Source: CAVQAH01 sp963784195 (GTDB lineage Bacteria; Acidobacteriota; Vicinamibacteria; Vicinamibacterales; 2-12-FULL-66-21). From it: 64,000 nucleotides of DNA. Where the stretch lies: assembly GCA_963784195.1 (NCBI GenBank), contig CAWARA010000018.1:372001-436000 (forward strand), in the 5' to 3' direction. Positions 49,248 to 58,851 of this stretch are shown piece by piece. The notes under the pieces are model-generated. The model was not told where the DNA came from and did no database searches. It worked only from the letters and a program-made list of their open reading frames with translations. The translations under genes and the position numbers were made by a program. Each line of letters opens with the position of its first letter. Within the stretch, counting starts at the first letter, position 1.

Positions 49248-50492
49248 ATGTCTACACGACTGACGATTTTCGACACGACGCTCCGGGACGGCGAACAGGC
49301 CCCCGGATTCTCGATGCGCACGGACGAAAAGCTGAAGATGGCGCGCCAGCTGGCGGCCCTCGGCGCAGATATCATCGAAGCAGGGTTTCCCATCGCCTCG
49401 GACGCCGACGCCGAGTCCGTCCGGATGATCGCCACGCACGTCCGCGGTCCGGTGATTGCCGCGCTTGCCCGCTGTCACCCGGCGGACATCGACCGCGCCG
49501 GATGGGCGCTCGCACCGGCGCCGCGACGCCGCATCCACGTGTTCATCGCGACCTCTGACCTGCACCTCGAACGCAAGCTCCGCATGTCCAGGGAGGCGTG
49601 CCTCGAGGCCGCGGTCGCGGCCATCCACCGCGCCCGTCGCTATGCGGACGATGTCCAGTTCTCTGCGGAGGATGCGACGCGCAGCGACATGGATTTCCTG
49701 TGCCGGGTCGTCGAAGAAGTCATTTCCGCAGGATGCACGACGATCAACCTGCCGGACACCGTGGGCTATTCCACGCCGGACGAGATCGCCAGCTTCTTCA
49801 CGACAATCATTCAGCGGGTGTCGAACGCGCGTCACGCGACGTTCAGCGCGCACTGCCACGACGACCTCGGGCTGGCCGTCGCCAACACCATCGCTGCGGT
49901 GAGAGCTGGGGCGCGCCAGGTCGAATGCACGATCAACGGGATCGGCGAGCGCGCAGGGAACGCGTCGCTCGAAGAGTTCGTGATGGCCACGCGCGTGCGG
50001 CCGGACATTCTGCCGTATTCCACCGGCATCGATACCCGTCAGATCTTCCCCGCGAGCCAGCTGCTGACGGCGCTCACCGGCGAAGGCGTTCAGGCGAACA
50101 AGGCGATCGTCGGCCGGAACGCGTTCGCGCACGAGGCCGGCATCCATCAGGACGGCATGCTCAAGGATCGCCGGACCTACGAGATCATGCGGCCAGAAGA
50201 AGTTGGCGTTCCGCAGGCGACGCTCGTGCTCGGCAAACATTCCGGCCGGCACGCGGTGCAGCGGCGGTGCGAGCTCGTGGGGCACACGCTGGAAGGGCGT
50301 GAGCTCGACGCGGTCTACCGCGCGGTGATCGCGCTCGCCGACCGTGAAAAGGTCGTGACCGACGCCGATCTGCTGGTCATCGTCGCCCGCCTCCGTGGCA
50401 CGGTTGCGCAGGCGTCGGCGCCGGTGCACATGCCGGTGGTCGCCGATTTCTACAATACGCCGGCGGAAAGCGGGTACGGACACGGCGTCTGA
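49248..50492 (+). CDS. 2-isopropylmalate synthase-like enzyme lacking the regulatory domain
   Basis: Condenses acetyl-CoA with 2-oxoisovalerate, or a similar oxo-acid. The DRE-TIM barrel is complete: FDTTLRDGEQAPGFSMRTDE, the His pair in FSAHCHDDLGLAVANT, GIGERAGNASLEEFVM, then the subdomain AFAHEAGIHQDGMLKDRRTY and LGKHSGRHAV. The protein stops at 414 aa, about 90-100 residues short of standard LeuA, so the C-terminal leucine-sensing dimer domain is missing. Feedback inhibition by leucine would then be lost or done another way; homocitrate or citramalate synthase activity are alternatives, but leuBCD neighbours favour LeuA. The ATG at 49248 (MSTRLTIF) is chosen over a longer reading that covers the LTTR box. 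Confidence 0.88.
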   Translation: MSTRLTIFDTTLRDGEQAPGFSMRTDEKLKMARQLAALGADIIEAGFPIASDADAESVRMIATHVRGPVIAALARCHPADIDRAGWALAPAPRRRIHVFIATSDLHLERKLRMSREACLEAAVAAIHRARRYADDVQFSAEDATRSDMDFLCRVVEEVISAGCTTINLPDTVGYSTPDEIASFFTTIIQRVSNARHATFSAHCHDDLGLAVANTIAAVRAGARQVECTINGIGERAGNASLEEFVMATRVRPDILPYSTGIDTRQIFPASQLLTALTGEGVQANKAIVGRNAFAHEAGIHQDGMLKDRRTYEIMRPEEVGVPQATLVLGKHSGRHAVQRRCELVGHTLEGRELDAVYRAVIALADREKVVTDADLLVIVARLRGTVAQASAPVHMPVVADFYNTPAESGYGHGV

Positions 50493-50617
50493 CGTGCGAC
50501 GTCGACCGTGCGATCGTGTCCTGATGTAGCTCGTCGCTGCGACGGATCGCGCGTTGAGGCTCACGCGCACGCTGGCGAGTTGACCGTCGCAAGTTAGATG
50601 TGTAGAACGTAAGGTTC

Positions 50618-51742
50618 ATGCGCGCGTCCATCCTGCTGCTGCCGGGTGACGGCATCGGTCCCGAAGTCGTCGCCGCGGCGCGAAGCGTTCTGACCGCTGT
50701 CGCCGGCCGGCTACGGCCATCAATTCACACTCAATGACGCGCCCATCGGCGGTGCTGCGCTGCGGGCCGGGACTCGAGGCGTTGCCGGACAGCGACGTCG
50801 AACGCGGCGCGGGCCGCTGACGCGGTCTTGCTCGGTGCCGTCGGCGATGCCGCCTTCGATCGCGAACCGGCTCACCGCCGGCCAGAGGCCGCGCTGCTGG
50901 CCATCCGCCGGGAGTTGGGGCTGTATGCGAACCTGCGTCCGGCGACGGTGTGGCCAGGTCTCGAATCAGCCGGACCTTTGAAGCCGGAGATCCTCGCGGG
51001 CACGGACATGCTCGTCGTGCGCGAGCTGACTGGCGGCCTCTACTACGGCGAGCCGCGCGGCACGGCGGCCGACGGCTCGGCGGCGTACAACACGATGCGC
51101 TACTCGCGCCACGAGGTCGAGCGCATCGCCCGCGTGGCGTTCGACGCGGCGAGAGGCCGCAAGAAGCGCGTGACCTCCGTCGACAAGGCGAACGTGCTCG
51201 AAGTGTCGCGGCTGTGGCGCGCCGTCGTGAACGAAGTCGCGCGCGACTATCCGGACGTCACGCTCGATCACCAGTACGTCGACGCCTGCGCGATGAAGAT
51301 CGCGCTGGCACCCTCGTCGTTCGACGTCATCCTCGCCGAGAACATGTTTGGCGACATCCTGTCGGACGAGGCAGGCGCGATTGTGGGCTCGCTGGGATTG
51401 TTGCCGTCGGCGAGCTTAGGCGATGGTCCGGGACTGTTCGAACCGGTGCACGGATCGGCGCCGGATATCGCCGGACGAGATATTGCCAACCCGGTCGGCG
51501 CCATCCTCTCCGCAGCCATGCTCCTGCGTCACGCGCTGAAGCTCGAGGAAGAAGCCGCGAGCGTCGAACGCGCCGTGACCGCGGCGCTGTCCAGCGGCAT
51601 TCGGACCCGCGATCTGTCGTCCGCCGCGACCGCCCACTCGTGTAGCGCCGTGGCACGCGAGATCGCGAACTCGATCGCCGCGATCAACCGACCCGCCTTG
51701 AACCTGAACCCGAAGGTCCGCAAGCCCGCGACCACGGACTGA
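50618..51742 (+). CDS. leuB: 3-isopropylmalate dehydrogenase (three apparent +1 frameshifts near the start)
   Basis: An NAD-dependent oxidative decarboxylase of leucine synthesis. It starts MRASILLLPGDGIGPEVVAA. The frame then breaks three times in about 100 bp. Removing single bases near 50711, 50772 and 50811 gives YGHQFTLNDAPIGGAALRAG, then LEALPDSDVER, and finally DAVLLGAVGDAAFDREPA. From there to the end it is intact (VVRELTGGLYYGEPRG, VTSVDKANVLEVSRLWR, NMFGDILSDEAGAIVGSLGL, EPVHGSAPDIAGRDIANPVG). Because three insertions cancel, start and end are in the same frame; about 373 aa after repair. Confidence 0.9.
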
Positions 51743-51746
51743 CGAG

Positions 51747-53591
51747 TTATTCGACAGTGACGCTCTTCGCCAGATTTCGCGGCTGATCGACATCACAACC
51801 CCGCCGGATCGCGATGTGATAGGCGAGAAGCTGCAGCGGGACGACCATCAACACCGGCGTCAGCAGTGGATGCGAGTTCGGCACCGTGATGAGGAAGTCG
51901 TGCGCGGGATCGAGCAGCTCGTGGATGCCGTTCCGTCCTTCGGTCGTCAGCGCGATCACCGAGCCGCCGCGCGCTTTGGCTTCTTGTATGTTGCCAACGA
52001 TCTTCTCGAACACGTGATCGTGTGGAGCGATGGCCACGACCGGCATCTCTTCGTCGATGAGCGCGATCGGCCCGTGTTTCATCTCGCCGGCCGGGTAGCC
52101 CTCGGCGTGGATATAGGAGATCTCCTTGAGCTTCAGCGCGCCTTCGAGTGCGATGGGATAGTGAATGCCCCGTCCGAGGTAGAGGAAGTCGCTGCGCTGA
52201 TAGAACCGCTTCGCGATGTCCTCGGTCAGCTGATCGCACTTGAGCGTTTGTTCGAGCAGGAGCGGAAGCTGCGTCAGGCCGTCCAGGTGCGGACGCGCTT
52301 CGTCTGGCGACAGCGTGCCGCGAATCTGGCCGAGATAGATCGCCAGCAGCTGCAGCGCCACGAGCTGTGACGTGAACGCCTTCGTCGAGGCGACGCCGAT
52401 CTCCGGGCCGGCGTGCGTGTAGACGGTGCCCTCGGTCTCGCGCGTGGCCATGCTGCCGACCACATTGCAGATCGCGATGCTGTGCGCGCCCTTCCTCCTG
52501 GCCTCGCGGAGCGCCGCCAGCGTGTCGGCCGTTTCGCCGGACTGCGTGATGACGATCGCCAGCGTGTGTGGGGCGACAATCGGATCGCGATAGCGATACT
52601 CCGAGCCGTAGTCGACGTCGACCGGCACCCGCGCCAGCGACTCGATCAGGAACTTGCCGACGAGCGCGGCGTGCCATGACGTTCCGCACGCCAGGATCAC
52701 GATCCGCTCGACGTCGCGCAGAACCTGATCCGGAATCTCGATCTCCTGCAGGAAGACCTTCCCGCTCTCGACGGACGCCCGGCCCAGCACGGTCTCTTTC
52801 ACCGCCCACGGTTGCTCGAAGATCTCCTTCAGCATGAAGTGCTTGTATCCGGCCTTCTCCGCCATGACCGGATCCCACGACACCCGCGTGCTCTTCTTCG
52901 ACACCGCGCGGCCCGAGTAGTCCGTAAACTCCACGCCGTGCGGCGTGATGATGGCCATCTCCTCGTCGCCGAGAAACACGACGTCGCGGGTGTGGCTCAA
53001 CACCGCGGGAATATCGGATGCCACGAAGAACTCGCGATCCCCGAGGCCGACGACGATGGGCGGACCGTTTCGAACGGTCACGATCTTGTTCGGGTCTTCC
53101 GCCGAGATCAGCACCAGCGCGAAGAGGCCGCGCATGTAGAGCAGCGCGCGCCGCACGGCATTCTCGAGACCGTCGTCTTTCATCTCGCGTTCGACCAGAT
53201 GCGCGACGATTTCGGTATCGGTTTCGGTGACGAACTGGTGTCCCTCTTTCTGAAGCTGACGTTTCAGATCGAGGTAGTTCTCGATGATGCCGTTGTGGAC
53301 CACAACGATGCGCCCGGTACAGTCACGGTGCGGATGGGCGTTCTCCTCTGTTGGACGGCCGTGTGTGGCCCATCGCGTGTGGCCGATGCCGTACTCGCCG
53401 TCGAGCGGGCTGTGAGCGATGACCTCCTCGAGCCGTGACAGCTTGCCGGCACTGCGCCGCAGCTCGATCGTGCCATTACGCACGACCGCCACGCCGGCCG
53501 AATCGTAACCGCGGTATTCGAGCCGCCGAAGCCCGTCGATCAGAATCGGCAGGACCTGCCGCGTGCCGACGTAACCAATGATTCCGCACAT
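51747..53591 (-). CDS. glmS: Glutamine-fructose-6-phosphate aminotransferase (isomerizing)
   Basis: Makes glucosamine-6-phosphate for cell wall and LPS. The ATG at 53591 is chosen so that the catalytic cysteine becomes residue 2 (MCGIIGYVGTRQVLPIL); it is exposed after Met removal. The class-II glutaminase has GIGHTRWATHGRP and HNGIIENY, and two SIS domains follow (VILACGTSWHAALVGKFLIE, SQSGETADTLAALREAR). It ends DQPRNLAKSVTVE, the usual ending. 614 aa. It is convergent with leuB, 4 bp away. Confidence 0.97.
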   Translation of the reverse strand: MCGIIGYVGTRQVLPILIDGLRRLEYRGYDSAGVAVVRNGTIELRRSAGKLSRLEEVIAHSPLDGEYGIGHTRWATHGRPTEENAHPHRDCTGRIVVVHNGIIENYLDLKRQLQKEGHQFVTETDTEIVAHLVEREMKDDGLENAVRRALLYMRGLFALVLISAEDPNKIVTVRNGPPIVVGLGDREFFVASDIPAVLSHTRDVVFLGDEEMAIITPHGVEFTDYSGRAVSKKSTRVSWDPVMAEKAGYKHFMLKEIFEQPWAVKETVLGRASVESGKVFLQEIEIPDQVLRDVERIVILACGTSWHAALVGKFLIESLARVPVDVDYGSEYRYRDPIVAPHTLAIVITQSGETADTLAALREARRKGAHSIAICNVVGSMATRETEGTVYTHAGPEIGVASTKAFTSQLVALQLLAIYLGQIRGTLSPDEARPHLDGLTQLPLLLEQTLKCDQLTEDIAKRFYQRSDFLYLGRGIHYPIALEGALKLKEISYIHAEGYPAGEMKHGPIALIDEEMPVVAIAPHDHVFEKIVGNIQEAKARGGSVIALTTEGRNGIHELLDPAHDFLITVPNSHPLLTPVLMVVPLQLLAYHIAIRRGCDVDQPRNLAKSVTVE

Positions 53592-53687
53592 GTGCACAGT
53601 CTCCAGTCGGCGAGGCCCGCCGTCCGTCTCAGTCTTCCGACACGAACCACGCCCGCCTCCGCTCGTCGCTTACACTCGCGACGACTC

Positions 53688-53703
53688 CGGCGAGGCCTCG
53701 CCG
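53688..53703. repeat. Perfect 16-bp palindrome downstream of glmU
   Basis: CGGCGAGGCCTCGCCG between glmU and glmS. It is a compact GC palindrome with no T-run; it could be a transcription attenuator or a REP remnant. Confidence 0.4.
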
Positions 53704-53734
53704 AGCGCGCCAGCTCAGCGCGCGCGAAGCGGAA

Positions 53735-55117
53735 CTACGATTTCTTAGCTCTCTTCTTCTCCACCCAACCGACTTTGTTCACCTGGCGCCCGCGCGCGAT
53801 CGCCAGCGAATCGGCCGGGACATCCTCGGTGATTGAGGATCCGGCGGCGACATACGCGCCCTTGCCAACACGAACGGGCGCGATCAACTGCGAATCGCTG
53901 CCGATGAAGGCGCCGTCCTCGATCACCGTCGGATGTTTCGCCGTTCCGTCGTAGTTGCAGGTGATCGTGCCCGCTCCGACGTTGACGCGCTCGCCGATCG
54001 TCGCGTCGCCGAGGTACGCCAGGTGATTCGCTTTCGATCCGCGGCCCATCGACGTCTTCTTCAATTCGACGAAGTTCCCGATATGCGCATCCTGGCCGAC
54101 AATCGACTGCGGGCGAAGATGCGCGAACGGCCCGACGCTCGCGCCCGGACCAATCTGCGACTCGACGATCAGGCAGAAGCTGTTGATCTTCACGCCATCG
54201 GCAACCGTCGAGTCGACGATGCGGACGTTCGGCTGGATGACGACATGCGATCCGATGGCCGTCCGTCCCTCGAGGTGCACGCCGGGGTGAATCACCGTGT
54301 CCGCGCCAACCGTCACGTCAGGACCGATCCAGGTGGTTGCCGGATCGATCACCGTCACCCCAGCGGCCATCAGCTCCTCGGTTCGCCGCGTTCTCATGAT
54401 TGCCGCCAATTCCGCCAGCTCCTGCCGACTGTTCACTCCCAGAATCTCGGTCGGGTCGTCGAGGACGACCGTCTCGACGCCAAGCCCGCGCTCGCGGTAC
54501 ATGCGCACGAGATCCGGGAGGTAATACTCGTTCTGCGCGTTTCCGGATCCGATCTGCCTGACGGCCTCGAAAAGCGGGCCGAGCTCGAACGCGTAGATGC
54601 CGCTGTTGATCTCGTTGATCCGACGCTGCTGCTCGGACGCGTCGCGATGCTCCACGATCGCCGAAATCTCTCCGCCGGTCCGAACGATGCGCCCATACCC
54701 CGCAGGGTCGTCAACGAGAGCCGTCACCACTGTGGCTGCAGCACCACGGTCGTGGTGATGTTGCACCACCCGCCCGATCGTCGCCGGGCGAAGCAAAGGA
54801 ACGTCGCCGGACAACAAAACTACCGTTCCCTGTTGTCCCTGGAGCGCCGATTCAGCCTGGAGCAGGGCGTGCCCGGTCCCAAGTTGCGGCTCTTGCAGTG
54901 CAAACACCAGACCCGGCCGTTTCGCGAGCGCTTGCTCGACCTGATCCGCGCCGTGACCGACGATGACGACGGTGGTTGCCGGCGAAAGGGTTTCGGCAAT
55001 ACGGAGCACGTGCTCTATCAGACTGAGGCCAGCGATTTCGTGGAGAACCTTGGCCCGTGAGGACCTCATCCGGGTGCCTTTACCGGCGGCGAGAATGACG
55101 ACGTGGATGGCAGACAT
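53735..55117 (-). CDS. glmU: Bifunctional UDP-GlcNAc pyrophosphorylase/glucosamine-1-phosphate acetyltransferase
   Basis: A 460-aa enzyme giving UDP-GlcNAc. The N-terminal uridyltransferase has VVILAAGKGTRMRSSRAKVL and ALQEPQLGTGHALLQAE. The C-terminal left-handed beta-helix has many hexapeptide repeats (IGPDVTVGADTVIHPGVHLE onward) and the acetyl-transfer region KANHLAYLGDATIGERVNVG, then AGTITCNYDG. It is directly upstream of glmS on the same strand, so two steps of amino-sugar synthesis are co-located. Confidence 0.96.
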   Translation of the reverse strand: MSAIHVVILAAGKGTRMRSSRAKVLHEIAGLSLIEHVLRIAETLSPATTVVIVGHGADQVEQALAKRPGLVFALQEPQLGTGHALLQAESALQGQQGTVVLLSGDVPLLRPATIGRVVQHHHDRGAAATVVTALVDDPAGYGRIVRTGGEISAIVEHRDASEQQRRINEINSGIYAFELGPLFEAVRQIGSGNAQNEYYLPDLVRMYRERGLGVETVVLDDPTEILGVNSRQELAELAAIMRTRRTEELMAAGVTVIDPATTWIGPDVTVGADTVIHPGVHLEGRTAIGSHVVIQPNVRIVDSTVADGVKINSFCLIVESQIGPGASVGPFAHLRPQSIVGQDAHIGNFVELKKTSMGRGSKANHLAYLGDATIGERVNVGAGTITCNYDGTAKHPTVIEDGAFIGSDSQLIAPVRVGKGAYVAAGSSITEDVPADSLAIARGRQVNKVGWVEKKRAKKS

Positions 55118-55176
55118 AGCGGCCCGGTTCCAAACCGGACCTAGTCAGTGTACTGCGGCAAGGCCGCGGGCCGTTT

Positions 55177-55879
55177 TCAGCCTCGACGCAGTCGCGTCAC
55201 AGGGGGGCGCCGGCGGCCGACCAGGTCGGGCGACTCGAGGATTTGGCGAAATCCCTCGAGGACTCGAACCGGGGCGAGATCGGGGTCTTGTTTGGCGTTT
55301 GACCTATTGTCTGGGTTCAATTCGATCGCCTGGCGGAGATGATCCAAGGCGGCCTGACAATCGCCCTTATCGCATAGGGCAACAGCCATAATGTAATGGC
55401 CGTGGTCATGGTCCGGCGCCTCGCCGAGCGCCTGACGCAGGTGCGCGACCGCGGCATCCGGATCGCCCGCGTTCAGGGCCACGGTCGCCGCATAGACCCG
55501 TTCATCCGGCGTCCGGGGTGTCGGCGGGCCGGTTTGCGGTTTCACGCTCGCAGACTCGCAGATACAACCGGGCCCGCTCCAGCAGCTCGCGCTCGTCAGG
55601 ATACCGCTGAATCACGGCGCGGAACTGCTCGGCTGCCGTCGAGAAATCGTGCTTCTGAAGGGCACGAACCCCCGTTTCGTAGATGGCAATCGCCTCGTAG
55701 TATGCGGGCTTCTTGACGACGACCGGTGGCCGCGGCGGTTCCGGTTGAGTCGGGGCAGGGGCCGACCTCGTGGCGACCGAAGGCGCGCGTCGGGTGGACT
55801 CTGCGACTGCGCGTCGGGATCGGTCGGCCGTCTTTTTCTTGGATGACCGGGCTTCGGTCACCCGGCGCTGTTTGGCCAC
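55177..55879 (-). CDS. TPR-repeat protein (apparent +1 frameshift)
   Basis: Appears as two overlapping frames that together make one protein of about 233 aa (703 nt, 3n+1). The first half is basic and Ala/Pro-rich, then has TPR-like helices (AIAIYETGVRALQKHDFSTA, AEQFRAVIQRYP). The second continues DERVYAATVALNAGDPDAAV, then AHLRQALGEAPDHDHGHYIM and DHLRQAIELNPDN. The extra base lies near 55510-55520 in a C-run. Start GTG 55879 is chosen for its AAGGAG Shine-Dalgarno. It has no signal peptide; the basic N-terminus could bind nucleic acid or membrane. Function unknown. Confidence 0.7.
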
Positions 55880-55977
55880 TGCACTCCTTGCCCCGGGTTG
55901 GTTCGGGCGGGCACAGACAGTAGCAAACACGACGAAATGTAGTCAAGCAGGCGACACATCTGTAATCGGCGACTAGG

Positions 55978-56824
55978 TCATTCACCAGCTTGCTTGACGG
56001 CTTCGATGCGCCTGTAGACCTCCTTCGGAGAAAGTCCGAACCGTGCAGCAAGAGCCTGGATCGCTTCGCGTCGCGAGCAGGACCCATTATTGGTCAATAA
56101 ACCAAATTCGGCGTAAATATCAGAATCTGAAGCCTCAACAGGCATTTGGCTCGAGGCCTCTGGCGGCGAAACGACGATCGTATACTCGCCTCGTTCAACG
56201 GCAGCGGAGCCTAGGAGCTCAGATATTGGTCGTAACAACCAATGTCTCGTGAAGCTTGGTGAGTTCGCGGGCCAGCAAAGTTGGACGATCGCCCAAATTA
56301 TCGAGAAGATCGCTCAGGGTGTCACGAATTCGATGCGGTGCTTCGTATATCACCAAGGTTCGTGACTCTGCCCGGAGACGGGCGAACCAATCCGCGCGCG
56401 ATTTCCCCTTGGGTGGTGGGAAGCCCAGGAAGACGAATTGATTCAGTTCGAACCCCGACGTTGAGAGGGCGGCCATGACGGCGCTCGGCCCCGGCACCGG
56501 CTCGACGCGAACGCTCGCCTGATGAGCCGCCGCCACGAGCCTCGCGCCTGGATCCGAAATCAACGGTGTGCCCGCATCCGAGACGATCGCGATCGATTCC
56601 CCCTTCTGCAGGCGACCCAACAGCAGAGGTACTTTCGCGTGTTCGTTGTGTTCGTGAAGGCTCGTCGTCGGCGTCGAGATCGAGTAGTGTTGGAGGAGCC
56701 TGTTCGTTCGACGGGTGTCCTCGGCCGCAATCAGTGCGACTTCCCTGAGGACCCGGAGCGCACGAAACGTGACATCCTCCAGGTTGCCGATGGGTGTGGC
56801 GACAACGAAGAGGGTGCCGGACAT
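55978..56824 (-). CDS. rsmI: 16S rRNA (cytidine-1402-2'-O)-methyltransferase (apparent +1 frameshift)
   Basis: A SAM-dependent methylase of C1402 in 16S rRNA. It starts GTLFVVATPIGNLEDVTFRA and has IAAEDTRRTNRLLQHY, IVSDAGTPLISDPGARLV, VPGPSAVMAALSTSGF and FLGFPPPKGKSR. After KLHETLV the frame breaks. Deleting one base near 56240 gives LRPISELLGSAAVERGEYTI and the C-terminal helical domain ending GLSPKEVYRRIEAVKQAGE. The length of 847 nt is 3n+1; about 281 aa after repair. It is divergent from the DUF885 gene with only 23 bp between the two ATGs. Confidence 0.9.
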
Positions 56825-56847
56825 GACTCCCCGGGCAATTGTACCAA

Positions 56848-58506
56848 ATGTATTCAGCCGAACCGCTGCCGCACTTCGTTGACGAATATCTGGCGTACCT
56901 CTACGAAGTTCACCCGACGAACGCCACGTTCGATGGCGTTCACATTCACGACGACCTGATCGAGGACCTCTCGCGCCAGGCGATCGAAGCGCAGTCGCGC
57001 AACCTCGGCGGTTTCGCGCGCCGCCTGGCAGCCATCGATCCGGCGCGGCTGACACCGACCGAACGCATGGAGCGTCCGGCGCTCGAGTCGAGCATCCGGG
57101 CCCGCGCGTTCGAGCTCGAGGAGGTCCGCACCTGGGAGCGGAGCCTGCAGCTCTACGCCGACATCCTGGCGACGAGCCTCGCCGGCCAGGCGCTCTTCGA
57201 ATACGCGCCGCTCGCCGAGCGGGCCCGCCGCGTGCATTCCAAGCTGAAACAGACGACGCGCTTGATGCAGGCGGCGCGGGACAACATCAAGGATCCGCCA
57301 GGGATCTATTTGAAGGTGGGCCTGGAAAGCCTTCGCGGCACACTCCGCTTCATCAACGACGACCTGCCGCGTGCGTTCAGCAACCTCGACGATCTGCACC
57401 TCCTGGGTGATCTGGCCGACGCCTCCACCGACGCGTCCGCGGCGATCAGCGCGTGCATCGACTACTTCGAGACCGAGGTAGGGCCCCGCGCGAAGGGCTC
57501 GTTCCGGCTCGGGCGGGAAAAGTTCGCGAGGAAGTTCGAGCTCGATGAAGGCATCACGCGAAGCGTCGAGAGCCTGCTCGAGATTTCCCTGCGCGAGCTG
57601 GCCTCGACGCAGGACGAATTCCGCCGCGCGGCGTCGCGCCTGAACGGAGGCGATCCGATTGCCGCGTGGCAGAAGGCCAAGGCGGATCATCCGCCGGCCG
57701 GGCAGCTCGTCTCGGTCGCGCAGCAGCAGCTCGCGGAGCTCGAAGAGTTCATCACCCGCGAGCGCATCATCACGATACCCGACGGCGCACCCGTGTCGGT
57801 GGCTCCGACGCCCCGTTTCTATCGGTGGACGTCGGCGAGCATGTGGACGCCAGGGCCTTTCGAGGCCAGGCCCCTCCGTGCGGTGTACTACATCACCGAT
57901 GTCGATCCCTCGTGGCCGGCGGAACGTCAGGACGAGCACCTGCGGGACTTCAACTACGGCGCGCTCTGGGCGATCTCGATCCACGAGGTGTTCCCGGGTC
58001 ACTTCCTCCACTATCAGCACCTGCGCCAGATCGACTCGAAGCTTCGCAAGTCCATCCTGTTTTCCTCGTCGGCGCTGGTGGAAGGGTGGGCGCACTACTG
58101 CGAGCAGATGATGATCGAGGCGGGCTTCCGGCGGCAGGATCCCGTCATCCGGCTGGGGCAGCTCGCCGAGGCGCTGATTCGTCTCTGCCGCGCGGTCGTC
58201 GGCATCCGCCTCCACTGCGAAGACATGTCGGTCGAACAGGCCGTGCGGTTCTTTCGCGAGGAGGCGTTTCTGGAGGAGGCCAGCGCGCGGCGTGAGGCGG
58301 AGCGCGGCACGTTCGATCCTTCTTACATCCTGTACTCGACTGGCAAGTTGATGCTGCTGAAGCTCCGCGAGGACTACAAGACCCGCGCGGGCGCGAAGTA
58401 CTCGCTCAAGAACTTCCACGACACGCTGCTTGCCAACGGGACGGTCCCGATCTGGCTGCACCGCGCGATCATGCTCGGTGAACAGAATGGTGAGATGATC
58501 GAATAA
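56848..58506 (+). CDS. DUF885 family putative metallopeptidase
   Basis: A 552-aa protein of the DUF885 family. The zinc-site sequence is ISIHEVFPGHFLHYQH (HExxPGH), with a second conserved element SSSALVEGWAHYCEQMMIEA supplying the downstream Glu/His. No signal peptide is visible, so it may be cytosolic, unlike many acidobacterial DUF885 proteins that are secreted. The ATG at 56848 is preferred; a TTG nine bases earlier is in frame. It overlaps fmdB by TAATG, so the two are translated together. Substrate unknown, presumably peptides. Confidence 0.88.
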   Translation: MYSAEPLPHFVDEYLAYLYEVHPTNATFDGVHIHDDLIEDLSRQAIEAQSRNLGGFARRLAAIDPARLTPTERMERPALESSIRARAFELEEVRTWERSLQLYADILATSLAGQALFEYAPLAERARRVHSKLKQTTRLMQAARDNIKDPPGIYLKVGLESLRGTLRFINDDLPRAFSNLDDLHLLGDLADASTDASAAISACIDYFETEVGPRAKGSFRLGREKFARKFELDEGITRSVESLLEISLRELASTQDEFRRAASRLNGGDPIAAWQKAKADHPPAGQLVSVAQQQLAELEEFITRERIITIPDGAPVSVAPTPRFYRWTSASMWTPGPFEARPLRAVYYITDVDPSWPAERQDEHLRDFNYGALWAISIHEVFPGHFLHYQHLRQIDSKLRKSILFSSSALVEGWAHYCEQMMIEAGFRRQDPVIRLGQLAEALIRLCRAVVGIRLHCEDMSVEQAVRFFREEAFLEEASARREAERGTFDPSYILYSTGKLMLLKLREDYKTRAGAKYSLKNFHDTLLANGTVPIWLHRAIMLGEQNGEMIE

Positions 58507-58802
58507 TGCCGCTTTACGAGTATCAGTGCGAGTCCTGCAGCACGCGCTTCGAGCGCATCCAGAAATTTTCCGATCCCCCCATTGAGACGTGCCCGTCCTG
58601 CGGCGGTCCGGTACGCAAGCTGCTGTCATCCCCCGCGATTCAGTTCAAGGGGTCGGGTTGGTACATCACCGACTACGCGAAGAAGTCGAGTGGCGACTCC
58701 TCGTCGAAGCCTGCGGCAACAGATGGCAGCAAGCCGGCAGAGTCCAAGTCCGAGTCAAAACCTGAGACGTCGGCTTCCAAGCCGGAATCCAAGTCAGAGT
58801 AG
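58506..58802 (+). CDS. FmdB-type zinc-ribbon protein
   Basis: A 98-aa protein beginning MPLYEYQCESCSTRFERIQK, with the CxxC pair, then TCPSCGGPVRKLLSSPAIQF as the second CxxC. This is the FmdB zinc ribbon often encoded near metallo-enzymes and of undefined role. A Ser/Lys/Glu-rich low-complexity tail follows. It is coupled to the DUF885 gene by TAATG. The stop TAG is part of the GTAG head of a REP-like palindrome. Confidence 0.9.
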   Translation: MPLYEYQCESCSTRFERIQKFSDPPIETCPSCGGPVRKLLSSPAIQFKGSGWYITDYAKKSSGDSSSKPAATDGSKPAESKSESKPETSASKPESKSE

Positions 58803-58822
58803 GCCCGACCTTAAGGTCGGGC
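58799..58822 (+). repeat. REP-like palindrome with GTAG head at the fmdB stop
   Basis: GTAG (58799-58802), which contains the fmdB stop codon, is followed directly by GCCCGACCTTAAGGTCGGGC (58803-58822). Sequence and head match the element after atpH, over about 30 bp including the preceding CAGA. Confidence 0.85.
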
Positions 58823-58851
58823 GTCCCCAGATTAGCGTGTTCCCGACCTAC

